NCBI GenBank assembly: GCA_035388825.1
Contig: DAOOQQ010000012.1
Span: 25,717 to 89,716 of the forward strand
Reading direction: 5' to 3'
DNA from: MWAR01 sp035388825
Lineage (GTDB): Bacteria > Muiribacteriota > Ozemobacteria > Ozemobacterales > Ozemobacteraceae
Length of the DNA: 64,000 bases
The notes beneath the pieces were generated by a model. The model ran no database searches. It was given only the letters and a program-made list of their open reading frames with translations, and had not been told where the DNA came from. Below are positions 34,282 through 42,050 of this stretch, piece after piece; position 1 is the first letter of the stretch; each line of letters begins with the position of its first letter. Both the position numbers and the translations under genes were made by a program.

Positions 34282-35157
34282 ATGAACCATCGGGTTGTTC
34301 TGTGGGCGGTCCTGGCTGTTGTGTTCGCATTCGGCGCCGGTCAGGCCGTGTCGGCGGCCGAACTCGACCGGAAACTGTCGATCGATTTCACCAATGCCGA
34401 CATCCGCGACGTTTTCAAACTGCTTGGAGAAAAAGCGGGCTGCAACGTCATCACCGAGAAGGCCGTGCGGGGAAATGTGACCGTGAAGGCGAAGGATGTT
34501 CCCGTGCAGCGGCTCGCCCGCCAGATCGCCGAAGCCAACGGCTTCTTCCTTCAGATCGAGGGAAACACGATGCTGCTGACCGACGAGCGGAAGCTGCCGG
34601 TGATCCGTGTCACCCGGCAGTTGCGCCACATGAGTGCCGGCGAAGCCGCGAAGGCGGTGATCTCGGCCATGACCAAGGACGTGCGCGTCGCCGTTGTCGA
34701 GGATACCAACCGCCTGATCATCAGTGCCCGGGCACATGTCGTGCAGGACGTCGAGAAGCTGCTTGCCTCGATCGACCAGCCCCGGCCCGATATGCGCGCA
34801 CTCGTCCAACTGAAGCAGGGCGGGGCCGTGATCCGGGAGTTCGCGTGCGGGGTGATGATCGGTCGCGAGAGCCAGATGGAGTGGGTCGTGAAGCAGATTG
34901 CCCGCAAGGAAGGCGACAAGCCTCTCCGCATGGCGCCCGACACTTCCAGTATCGCCCTGCTGCCCGATTTCATCGATGAGAAAGGGCGTGTTCACGGGGC
35001 CCTGACCTGCAAGCTGAATCTGCCGGCCGGCACGGATGCCCGGACCGCCCAGGTCGTCCGGACAGGCTTCGTGGCCGAACCCGGAACAGCCGTGACGGTT
35101 GCCCGGCTCGGCGGCTCCCGGGAAGGCTTTTCGATCGTTCTCACGGTGTCCCGATAA
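34282..35157 (+). CDS. secretin N-domain protein without a secretin channel
   Basis: A 291-residue exported protein. The signal peptide (about 1-25) leads to an STN/N0 domain (LSIDFTNADIRDVFKLLGEK ... RLARQIAEANGFFLQIEGN, about 34-92) and then an N1-like KH domain (HMSAGEAAKAVISAM ... NRLIISA ... DVEKLLASIDQP, about 112-168). The last 120 residues are beta-rich and unassigned. PilQ and GspD use these domains in front of an outer-membrane channel, but the channel domain is absent. It may be an accessory factor for a pilus or secretion system like those implied by the pseudopilin operons. Confidence 0.82.
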   Translation: MNHRVVLWAVLAVVFAFGAGQAVSAAELDRKLSIDFTNADIRDVFKLLGEKAGCNVITEKAVRGNVTVKAKDVPVQRLARQIAEANGFFLQIEGNTMLLTDERKLPVIRVTRQLRHMSAGEAAKAVISAMTKDVRVAVVEDTNRLIISARAHVVQDVEKLLASIDQPRPDMRALVQLKQGGAVIREFACGVMIGRESQMEWVVKQIARKEGDKPLRMAPDTSSIALLPDFIDEKGRVHGALTCKLNLPAGTDARTAQVVRTGFVAEPGTAVTVARLGGSREGFSIVLTVSR

Positions 35158-35220
35158 GGCCGGTGGGCGGTTTTCCCCGAGCCTTTGCCGGGGTACCTTC
35201 CGGCCCCCGGGTTCCGTGCG

Positions 35221-35226
35221 TATAAT
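35221..35226 (+). promoter_or_regulatory. candidate -10 box TATAAT upstream of the glycine-zipper gene
   Basis: A perfect TATAAT in GC-rich sequence, 46 nt upstream of the start codon. The -35 region at optimal spacing (TTCCGG) is a poor match, so an activator or alternative spacing would be needed. Confidence 0.4.
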
Positions 35227-35271
35227 AGAAGAAATCTTCACCGACGACTGTCTTCCGCTGGAGGTCATCAT

Positions 35272-36018
35272 ATGGTTATGAGCATCGCGTATCGCCGCCG
35301 CCAGGATGTTTCGATCCTGCTGGTGCTGTCGATGGTCCTCTCCCTCTGGGTTGCCCTGCCTCAGCCCGCCAACGCCGGCTTCCTCCAGTCCGTCGGCAAG
35401 GCGATCCGCTGGACCACCGTCACGGCCGGCAGCCTCGCCGGCGCCTTCATGGGCGGCGTCATCGGCATGGCCGTCGGCGGAGGCCCCATCGGCATGGTTG
35501 CCGGGGCCGTCGGCGGGTACATCGTTTCGAAGAAGCTCATGACCTGGGCGACCTCCAGCTTCGCGAATATCGCGATGGTGCTCGGCGCCATCGGCGGCGG
35601 CCTGCTGATGGCCGGAATGGGAGCGCCGATGCTCGCGATCGGTATCATCGGCGGCGGTCTCATCGCCCGTGCCATCGCGGCCCTGATCAAGAAAGTGACG
35701 GGCAAGAGCGCGATCATGGTGAACAAGGAAAATCTGGAAAGCGTCAAGGTGCAGCTCGAGCGCTCCCAGTCGATCATCGAACGCCGGTTCTCGGGAAGCT
35801 CGGTCGGTGCCGCCGCTGCGGCCGTCGAATCCACAGCCCAGGCTGCCGGCGCGGCCGTCGTGAAGACCTCCCAGCAGGTGTATGACCAGTATCTCGATGC
35901 CTACCGGGCTTACATGGATGCCACCCAGAAGGGCGACGCGGCCGCCGCGAAATCCTCCTACACCGATTATCAGAAATATCTTGCCGAATACAACCAGATG
36001 CTCAAGGAAGGCAAGTAA
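35272..36018 (+). CDS. glycine-zipper membrane protein, unknown
   Basis: A 248-residue protein with a signal peptide (ending about PANAG), a central region of glycine-rich hydrophobic helices (AGAFMGGVIGMAVGGGPIG and GAIGGGLLMAGMGAPMLAIG, about 50-135) and an amphipathic C-terminal tail with a tyrosine-rich end (YDQYLDAYRAYMDAT). Glycine-zipper segments usually pack in membranes or form pores. ATG 35272 is 7 nt after GGAGG. It ends just before a strong terminator. Family not recognised. Confidence 0.65.
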   Translation: MVMSIAYRRRQDVSILLVLSMVLSLWVALPQPANAGFLQSVGKAIRWTTVTAGSLAGAFMGGVIGMAVGGGPIGMVAGAVGGYIVSKKLMTWATSSFANIAMVLGAIGGGLLMAGMGAPMLAIGIIGGGLIARAIAALIKKVTGKSAIMVNKENLESVKVQLERSQSIIERRFSGSSVGAAAAAVESTAQAAGAAVVKTSQQVYDQYLDAYRAYMDATQKGDAAAAKSSYTDYQKYLAEYNQMLKEGK

Positions 36019-36040
36019 CCGGTTCATTTGTTTCCAGGGA

Positions 36041-36073
36041 CGCCCGGCGCACGACCGCCGGGCGGCTTTTTTT
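36041..36073 (+). terminator. rho-independent terminator after the glycine-zipper gene
   Basis: A 9-bp stem (CGCCCGGCG / CGCCGGGCG) with a 6-nt loop, followed by GCTTTTTTT. Confidence 0.9.
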
Positions 36074-36172
36074 GACGGTTCCGCACGCCTGGTGGGAGAA
36101 TCCCGGCGGGGTGTGGTATTGTCGATGGGGCGCCGGTCCGGCGCGCGAGCGACATGGGAAGAGGAGCATGAC

Positions 36173-36985
36173 ATGACGATCCAGGAACGGCCGCGGGCCG
36201 ACATCGGGGTGTTTGGCGGGAGCGGGTTCTACTCCTTCGTCACGAAAACCGAAGAGGTGAAGATCAACACCCCCTACGGCTCACCCAGCGACACCATCTC
36301 GATCGGCGAGGTCGACGGCACCCGTGTCGCCTTCATCCCGCGCCACGGACGCGGCCACAGCATCCCGCCCCATGCCGTGAACTACCGCGCCAACCTCTGG
36401 GCGATGAAAGAGCTCGGGGTGAGCCGCGTCATCTCCCCCTGCGCCTGTGGCTCGCTTCAGGCTGATATCAAGCCGGGCGAGTTCGTCGTCTCGGACCAGT
36501 TCGTCGACCGGACGAACGGCCGGAAGGACACGTTCTGCGAGGGGCCCTCGGTCATGCACATCTCCTCCGCCGAGCCCTACTGTCCCGAGTTGCGGGAAAC
36601 GGCCGTCCGCGTCATCCGGGAAAGCGGCATCCGGGTCCACGACGGCGGCACGATCGTCGTCATCCAGGGACCGCGCTTCTCGACCCGGGCCGAGAGCCAG
36701 TGGTTCACCCGGATGGGCTGGCATACGATCAATATGACCCAGTATCCGGAAGTCGTTCTTGCCCAGGAGCTCGGCATCTGCATCGTGAATATCGCCCTCG
36801 TGACGGATTTCGACGCGGGCCTGGTCGGCAACGTCCCCGAAGTCACCGCGGCCGAGGTCATGGAGGTGTTCAAGCACAATGCCGAAAACCTGCGTCGCAT
36901 CATGGAGCCCCTGATTCGCGCCATCCCGCGCGAGCGGACCCGATGCCGGTGCGCGCAGAAACCCGCCGAAGCCGTGATCTCCTGA
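36173..36985 (+). CDS. mtnP: S-methyl-5'-thioadenosine phosphorylase
   Basis: A 270-residue purine phosphorylase of the MTAP/PNP trimer family, which splits methylthioadenosine with phosphate to adenine and methylthioribose-1-phosphate in methionine salvage. Landmarks are ADIGVFGGSGFYSF (phosphate loop), FIPRHGRGHSIPPHAVNYRAN, QFVDRT, GPRFSTRAES and the substrate-site TINMTQYPEVVLAQELG, with DFDAGL near the end. The NMTQYPE motif and the DFD aspartate favour MTAP over guanosine-type PNP. AGGAG lies 7 nt before ATG 36173. It converges with a PfkB kinase across a shared terminator. Confidence 0.92.
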   Translation: MTIQERPRADIGVFGGSGFYSFVTKTEEVKINTPYGSPSDTISIGEVDGTRVAFIPRHGRGHSIPPHAVNYRANLWAMKELGVSRVISPCACGSLQADIKPGEFVVSDQFVDRTNGRKDTFCEGPSVMHISSAEPYCPELRETAVRVIRESGIRVHDGGTIVVIQGPRFSTRAESQWFTRMGWHTINMTQYPEVVLAQELGICIVNIALVTDFDAGLVGNVPEVTAAEVMEVFKHNAENLRRIMEPLIRAIPRERTRCRCAQKPAEAVIS

Positions 36986-36999
36986 ACGAGCCGGAACGA

Positions 37000-37034
37000 A
37001 CGACCCGGGGTGCGGTCCACGCACCCCGGGTCGT
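37000..37034. terminator. bidirectional terminator between mtnP and a PfkB kinase
   Basis: A perfect 15-bp stem (left arm 37000-37014, right arm 37020-37034) with a 5-nt loop, placed between two convergent genes. The plus-strand tail is TATATTTT. Confidence 0.9.
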
Positions 37035-37051
37035 ATATTTTAGGGTATAGA

Positions 37052-37960
37052 TCAGGAGACGGCGATCATCTCCCGGATGGCGCGGAACCGCTCGTCGATC
37101 TGGGCGCGGGTCAGGGTTTCGTAGGTGTCGAGGCTGAACTTCTCGACGGTGAACGAGCCCATCGTCGCCCCATACAGCATCGAGCGCCGGAACCCGTTCT
37201 CGGAGATGTCCCCGTGCTCGGCGAGGCAGCCCATGAAGCCGCCCGCGAACGAGTCGCCGGCCCCCGTCGGGTCGGTGATCTCCCGGCAGGGGAAGGCGGG
37301 AGCGAAGAACCGGCCGGCTTCGGTGACGGTGAAGGCGCCGAGCTCCCCGAGCTTGATGACGAGACGCTTCGGGCCCATCGCCAGCAGTTTCGCGACGGCG
37401 CCCGACAGCTTCTTCTCCCCGCTCAGCATCAGGGCTTCCTGCTGGTTGAGGAACAGGACGTCGATGTGGCCGAGCACCTTCTTCAGGTCGGCAAGGGCCG
37501 AGGTGATCCAGAAGTTCATCGTATCGAGGGCGATCAGCTTCGGCCGCTTCACCTTCTCGATCACGCGCATCTGGAGCGCCGGATGGATGTTCGCCAGGAA
37601 CAGGAAATCGACGTTCTGATACTCCGTCGGAAGTTTCGGATCGAACTTCTCGAACACGTTCAGGCAGGTGGAATGCGTCGTGGCGTCGCCAAAATCCTCG
37701 CCGTACGAGCCCGACCAGTGGAACGTGTCGCCCTCGACCCGCTCGAATCCGGCGAGATCGACGCCGTGTCGCTTCAGGAACTCGACGTGCGCGGCTTCGA
37801 AATCCGAACCGGCGACGCCGACGAGGCCGACCTTCGTGAAGTAGCTCGCGACCGTCGAAAAATACGTCGCGGAGCCGCCCAGAGCGCGCTCACGCCGGCC
37901 TTTCGGGGTCTGCAGCGTATCATAGGCGATGGAACCGACCACGATCATCTTGACGCTCAT
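37052..37960 (-). CDS. PfkB-family sugar/nucleoside kinase
   Basis: A 302-residue kinase. It begins MSVKMIVVGSIAYDTLQTP, has the GGSATYFST motif typical of nucleoside/sugar kinases in this family, and ends with the catalytic signature DPTGAGDSFAGGFMG. It resembles the PfkB subgroup often annotated as adenosine- or ribokinase-like. The start at 37960 is supported by GGAGG 8 nt upstream; the frame is open farther but without a site. The neighbouring convergent mtnP might hint at a purine or methylthioribose link, but they are not co-transcribed. Substrate unknown. Confidence 0.9.
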   Translation of the reverse strand: MSVKMIVVGSIAYDTLQTPKGRRERALGGSATYFSTVASYFTKVGLVGVAGSDFEAAHVEFLKRHGVDLAGFERVEGDTFHWSGSYGEDFGDATTHSTCLNVFEKFDPKLPTEYQNVDFLFLANIHPALQMRVIEKVKRPKLIALDTMNFWITSALADLKKVLGHIDVLFLNQQEALMLSGEKKLSGAVAKLLAMGPKRLVIKLGELGAFTVTEAGRFFAPAFPCREITDPTGAGDSFAGGFMGCLAEHGDISENGFRRSMLYGATMGSFTVEKFSLDTYETLTRAQIDERFRAIREMIAVS

Positions 37961-38029
37961 CGTATCATCCTCCGTCTTGGTGCGGGTTTGAGGACGCCGT
38001 ATCTTAGCAGGAAACGCGATCCGGCGCAA

Positions 38030-39472
38030 TCATTTTGAACCCTCGCGGGCCGCTTCCTGCCGGCGAGGATCTATTTTGCTGAATATACTTCCAAGGGCGA
38101 GGACGATGATGACGGAAAAACTCATCGTCGCGACGATCGTGACGTCGACCCAGGGCCCGGCTCCCCAGACGCCGAGGCCCCACAGCAGCAGCACCGAGGA
38201 AAGACCGTCGCCGGCGCGGAACACCAGGGTGTCGATGAACCCCTTTCCCTGATACTTCTCGTCGTGGGTCAGGGGGGTGAAGAACAGCTCCCGCACGGCG
38301 CGGCCGGTCGAGTAGTTGAGCGCATACCGGATGACGCCGACGGCCGCGGCCATGTCCAGCAGCGGGAGACGGATCAGGAGCAGCGAGCCGAAGATCTGCG
38401 AGAATGGCAGCAGCAGCAGCCCGACCGCGGGGTAGGAGCCGCGCATCACCAGCCGCGTCACGAAGAACTGGGTGAGGAGCGAGAGGCCGTTGATCATGTT
38501 GTAGATATTTGCCCAGTAGATCGTGCGGGCGTCGGAGGAGAGGCGGGCGGCTTCCATCAGGGCATTGAGCTGGTAGGAATACATGCTGCTGGCGAAGGTG
38601 TACAGGAACATCTCGAGCGCCATCAGCGTCAGATACGCCGAGGTGAACGTGATCGTGAAGCCGTCCCACGGACTCGGGCCGCGCCCGTCGTCGGCGGCCG
38701 GCCGCGGCGCGGGATCCGGCTGCGGCATCGCTGCGGGCTGGATCGGCCGGCAGCGGCGGTCGATGAACCGCATGCACCAGATGGTCGGTTCGAGCAGCAG
38801 CGCCGCGACCAGGAACATGTTCGCCGTCCCCAGGAGCTTGGTGAGCGCCACGGTGATGATGCCGCCGCACAGCCCGCCGATCAGCCCGCCATACCCGACC
38901 GTGGTGTACAGCCGCTTGCCCTGGTCGGTGGTGAACGAGTCATTGATGAACGACCAGAACATGCTGGGCGAGAACAGGCCGAACAGGTTCACCCAGATGA
39001 AATACGCCGTGATCGCCAGGGCCCGGGACGTGGGCACGGGAAGCCAGTCCGGAAACCAGGCCGGCAGCGCTGCCGGGGCGAGCCAGACGGCCGTGCCCGC
39101 CATCGGCTGGTCCGTGAACCGGAAGATCACCCAGAAGATCACGAGGCAGACGCTGCATGCGCGTGTGATCCAGGTGATGAACCGGTCGCGGCTGTACCGG
39201 CCGACCAGCCAGCTGTACCCGGCATTTGCCGCAATCAGCGACAGCATCGACAGGATATTCAGGGCCGGGATGCGCTGCGAGCCCAGCTCGATCGCGAGCC
39301 CCTCGCGGATCGGCTTCAGGACATAATACGAGGTGATGATGAAGAAAAAATACAGCAGTGCCACGGCGGCGACCGGGCCCTCCCCGGCGCGGGCGCCCAG
39401 CCACGACTCCCAGCGGGAGGGGGCGGTGTTCTGCGGGGCTGTGGGCGATGCGGCTTCCGACATGGGCGCCAT
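38030..39472 (-). CDS. NTT/Npt-like (ADP/ATP-carrier family) membrane transporter
   Basis: A 480-residue polytopic protein with about twelve helices. Landmarks ITSYYVLKPIREGLAIELG (about 45-63), FWSFINDSFTTDQGKRLYTT, GGLIGGLCGG and KYQGKGFIDTLVFRAGDG match the TLC/NTT nucleotide-transporter family, which includes ADP/ATP exchangers of intracellular bacteria and many uncharacterised relatives in free-living ones. It ends 70 nt upstream of the PfkB kinase start and could be in the same transcript. Substrate cannot be read; ATP/ADP exchange should not be assumed. Confidence 0.78.
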   Translation of the reverse strand: MAPMSEAASPTAPQNTAPSRWESWLGARAGEGPVAAVALLYFFFIITSYYVLKPIREGLAIELGSQRIPALNILSMLSLIAANAGYSWLVGRYSRDRFITWITRACSVCLVIFWVIFRFTDQPMAGTAVWLAPAALPAWFPDWLPVPTSRALAITAYFIWVNLFGLFSPSMFWSFINDSFTTDQGKRLYTTVGYGGLIGGLCGGIITVALTKLLGTANMFLVAALLLEPTIWCMRFIDRRCRPIQPAAMPQPDPAPRPAADDGRGPSPWDGFTITFTSAYLTLMALEMFLYTFASSMYSYQLNALMEAARLSSDARTIYWANIYNMINGLSLLTQFFVTRLVMRGSYPAVGLLLLPFSQIFGSLLLIRLPLLDMAAAVGVIRYALNYSTGRAVRELFFTPLTHDEKYQGKGFIDTLVFRAGDGLSSVLLLWGLGVWGAGPWVDVTIVATMSFSVIIVLALGSIFSKIDPRRQEAAREGSK

Positions 39473-39518
39473 TATAGGGGCATTCGTGGCGAAAGGGAAG
39501 GAATTTTATCGCAGTGCA

Positions 39519-39551
39519 AAACGGCCCCGTGCTTCTCGCACGGGGCCGTTT
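39519..39551 (-). terminator. terminator after basic protein 1
   Basis: A perfect 14-bp stem (AAACGGCCCCGTGC and its complement) with a 5-nt loop, between the basic protein gene and the transporter gene on the same strand. Confidence 0.85.
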
Positions 39552-39567
39552 CTGGAAACCGTTCTGA

Positions 39568-40011
39568 TTACTGGGGCATCGCCGGGTCCAGCGGGGGCAG
39601 GGGCTGACCGCCGGAAATCGGGGCCGGAGCCTGGCTGGGGGTGCCGCAGCCGCCGGAATGCTTGTGGCTGCGCTTCACACGGCGCCAGTGACCCTTGGTG
39701 TGCTTCTTGTTGTGGGTCTTGTAGTGGCCCTTGACCCAGACGCGCTTCGGCTTCTTGCCGGTGATCGCGGATTTGGCCTTTGTGGCACCGTCGTGGATGC
39801 GATTCGAGATGGCGCAGCCGGTTTTCACGATCGCCCGGCGGGTTTTCTTGACCGTCATCTTGACCTTGTGCTTGATGGCGCGCTTCATGCGCGTGAAGAA
39901 TCCGACCTTCTTATGGCATTTCGCCTCGGCCTGGCTGGCTTCGCCGCCGCCGAACAGAACGCCAAGGGCCAGGAGCGCCACGCTGATGATCTTCGAGTAC
40001 CGGCTTGTCAT
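39568..40011 (-). CDS. exported, extremely basic protein, copy 1
   Basis: A 147-residue protein with a signal peptide (about 1-30, ending SQAEA) and a mature part dominated by Lys, Arg and His. Conserved blocks shared with the copy at 41517-41933 include KKVGFFTR, KMTVKKTRRA, TKAKSAITGKK and RVWVKGHYKTHNKKHTKGH; the tails are Pro-rich and end in DPAMP. No family recognised. The composition recalls histone H1-like or polyanion-binding proteins, but the export signal places it outside the cytoplasm, where it could bind extracellular DNA, LPS or polysaccharide (inference). It has its own promoter and terminator. Confidence 0.75.
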   Translation of the reverse strand: MTSRYSKIISVALLALGVLFGGGEASQAEAKCHKKVGFFTRMKRAIKHKVKMTVKKTRRAIVKTGCAISNRIHDGATKAKSAITGKKPKRVWVKGHYKTHNKKHTKGHWRRVKRSHKHSGGCGTPSQAPAPISGGQPLPPLDPAMPQ

Positions 40012-40061
40012 CTTATTGATTCCTCCGTGTTCTTTCGAATACGTTGTGGAACTATGTTTCA

Positions 40062-40094
40062 GATTGTACAGACCGAACCGGGGGTGTGGGGTAT
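40062..40094 (-). promoter_or_regulatory. promoter of basic protein 1 (C-rich type)
   Basis: The minus strand reads CCCCACACCCCCGG followed by GTTCGGTCTG and TACAATC; the -10-like TACAAT is at 40063-40068. The same layout precedes the paralogous gene at 41982-42012. No normal -35 box is present; the C-rich block occupies that place. Confidence 0.5.
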
Positions 40095-40102
40095 TTTGGC
40101 CG

Positions 40103-41437
40103 TTATTTTTCGAAAAAACTTCCGTGAACGCCGCACGTAATATATCCCCCCTTGCCCAAATCTCCTTCCGAGGAATAGGAGCATTCGGGAGTGGGGAGGT
40201 GGAGCCCGTCGCTCAGATACCCCTTGAGCAGCAGAATGCCGGCTGGACCGTAATCCTCGGGGGAAAGCGACGTCTTGGGCGTTGTATTGTCGAGGTTATA
40301 GATATCGATCGCGCTCAGCAGGATGCGCTGGTTGGCGAAACAGGCATTTTTCTGCGCCATGGTTCGCGCCCGATGGAAATTCGGGATCGCGATCGCCGCG
40401 AGCACGCTGACGGTCGAGGTGACGAGCAGCGGGTTCGCCCCATTGATCGCATCGGGGAGCCGCATCGTGATCGTGAGACCGGTTGCGGATTTTTCGATCG
40501 AGACCCGTTTGAGAAGCGCCGTGCCGATCGCGAGCATCGTCTTGCGGATCCGCCATTCGGACAAGAGAGCAGACGGCTCCATGGTCGCAACCTTCTGATC
40601 GAGAGAAGCCGACTCCTCCTGGAGTTTGGCGAGGCCGATGCTTCGGAACGAGTCGAACAGCGACGCGCCGACCTCCACCCCGTTCGAACTTGCAAAATCG
40701 AGCCCAAGCCGCATCACACCGCTTTCGAGGGTGAATCTGCCCTGCCTGAGCGCGTTCAGCATCAGCCGGATCCCTTCGGGGGTGGTCTGGATTTTCGCCT
40801 TCAACTCGGGGTCGCGTTCGAGGAGGCGGGCGATATCGACATGCAGAAACAGCGGGGAGTTCGTCGCTCCGGCCGGCAGTTCGAGGCCTGCTTCCATCGA
40901 CACGCCGCGTTCGACCAGAGCGGTGGCGGTTTTGTGCGTCGCGAGGCAGAGGGTGTCGGATGCCGCGAAAAACGCCGTCATGCGCGCACCCCGGACGAGA
41001 CTCCGGTTGCCGGCGCGCACGATTCCCTCACCCCTCGAGCCCTTTTCGAGCGTGAAGAGGAGCTGGGGAAGCTGCGGAAGCAGGGCTGCCTCGTCGAACC
41101 GGCCTTTCACCGCGAACAGAAACGACTCATCCGTCAGGCTGCCCGGGGTGCCGCCGTCCAGGAGATACACGCGGAATTCGCTCAGATCGCGATCGGGCAG
41201 GAACCGGGCATGTTTCCGCACCACGTCCTCGATGTTCCGGAGCTCGTCTTTCAGCTCGGGAAACGCCGCTACGACCAGATCGGATCCGATGGCGTCCGGG
41301 GGAAACGCCACGTGCAGTGCGGCGAGAGGGGGGAGTGGCGTCCGGGAGGGGGCTTCGGCTGCGACTCCGGTGACGGACAGAAAGGCAAATGCCGCGCACA
41401 GAGCGAAGGGAAACAGGACGTTGGTGAACCGTTTCAT
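40103..41437 (-). CDS. secreted protein with internal pilin-like helix
   Basis: A 444-residue exported protein. The signal peptide (about 1-27) precedes a region of about 300 residues without a named family; it has repeated FDEAALLPQL-like and SDTLCLATHKTA stretches that resemble part of the C-terminal region of the TPR protein at 15746-18820. Near residue 345 a hydrophobic helix follows (TSTVSVLAAIAIPNFHRART) and continues as a pseudopilin-like domain (NACFANQRILLSAIDIYNLD ... GYITCGVHG). Normally this helix starts a prepilin; here it is internal, with no leader cleavage site. Start 41437 has AAAGGAG upstream. It is flanked by the two basic-protein genes. Confidence 0.7.
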   Translation of the reverse strand: MKRFTNVLFPFALCAAFAFLSVTGVAAEAPSRTPLPPLAALHVAFPPDAIGSDLVVAAFPELKDELRNIEDVVRKHARFLPDRDLSEFRVYLLDGGTPGSLTDESFLFAVKGRFDEAALLPQLPQLLFTLEKGSRGEGIVRAGNRSLVRGARMTAFFAASDTLCLATHKTATALVERGVSMEAGLELPAGATNSPLFLHVDIARLLERDPELKAKIQTTPEGIRLMLNALRQGRFTLESGVMRLGLDFASSNGVEVGASLFDSFRSIGLAKLQEESASLDQKVATMEPSALLSEWRIRKTMLAIGTALLKRVSIEKSATGLTITMRLPDAINGANPLLVTSTVSVLAAIAIPNFHRARTMAQKNACFANQRILLSAIDIYNLDNTTPKTSLSPEDYGPAGILLLKGYLSDGLHLPTPECSYSSEGDLGKGGYITCGVHGSFFEK

Positions 41438-41472
41438 GGGCGACTCCTTTGATGTCGAACCAGAACAGCGAA

Positions 41473-41493
41473 CCCCCGTGCATTGCACGGGGG
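41473..41493 (-). terminator. hairpin after basic protein 2
   Basis: A 21-bp palindrome with 10-bp arms, CCCCCGTGCA / TGCACGGGGG, around one T. The U-tract on the minus strand is weak. It lies between basic protein 2 and the pilin-helix protein. Confidence 0.6.
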
Positions 41494-41516
41494 CTCGATC
41501 CGTATGGCTATCCCAC

Positions 41517-41933
41517 TTACATCGGCATCGCCGGATCCGAGGGCATCGGGGCCGGAGCCGGGGTCTGGCTGGCGCCGCCGTTCGGCTTGTGATGGCGCTT
41601 CACACGAGCGAAGTGACCCTTGGTGTGCTTCTTGTTGTGGGTCTTGTAGTGGCCCTTGACCCAGACGCGCTTGGCTTTCTTGCCGGTGATCGCGGACTTG
41701 GCCTTGGTGGCGGAGTCATGAATACCATTCGATATATTGCAGCCGGCCTTCACGACGGCGCGGCGGGTCTTCTTCACGGTCATCTTGGCCTTGTGCTTCA
41801 CGGCGCGCTTCACGCGGGTGAAGAAACCGACTTTCTTCTTCGAGCGGGCTTCGGCCTGGTCGGGAGCGGCGGGAATGAGAAGACCGATGGCGATCAGGGC
41901 CCCGAACAGAACCTTGGCGGTGGTCTTCAACAT
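41517..41933 (-). CDS. exported, extremely basic protein, copy 2
   Basis: A 138-residue paralogue of the protein at 39568-40011, with a signal peptide (about 1-29, ending QAEA), then KKKVGFFTRVKRAVKHK, KMTVKKTRRAVVKAGC, TKAKSAITGKKAKRVWVKGH and a Pro-rich tail ending DPAMPM. Roughly three quarters of the mature basic region is identical, so the pair is a recent or strongly conserved duplication. A TATAAT with the shared C-rich element lies upstream. Likely abundant and exported; target unknown. Confidence 0.75.
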   Translation of the reverse strand: MLKTTAKVLFGALIAIGLLIPAAPDQAEARSKKKVGFFTRVKRAVKHKAKMTVKKTRRAVVKAGCNISNGIHDSATKAKSAITGKKAKRVWVKGHYKTHNKKHTKGHFARVKRHHKPNGGASQTPAPAPMPSDPAMPM

Positions 41934-41981
41934 ATTCTTATTCTCCTTGTTCGTTGTGTCGGTCGCGTGGATCGATATTCC

Positions 41982-42012
41982 GATTATACGAACCGACCGG
42001 GGGGTGTGGGGA
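41982..42012 (-). promoter_or_regulatory. promoter of basic protein 2 (C-rich type)
   Basis: The minus strand reads CCCCACACCCCCCGG, then TCGGTTCG and a perfect TATAAT (41983-41988). It matches the element upstream of the first copy, although flanking sequence differs, so the element itself is conserved. Confidence 0.6.
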
Positions 42013-42050
42013 AATTCGGAAAAAAATTGTGTACCGATTCGCCGACCGGC

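Noticed and set aside
36074..36172. SAM-type riboswitch upstream of mtnP
   Set aside because: The leader is too short and no conserved SAM-aptamer sequence is visible.
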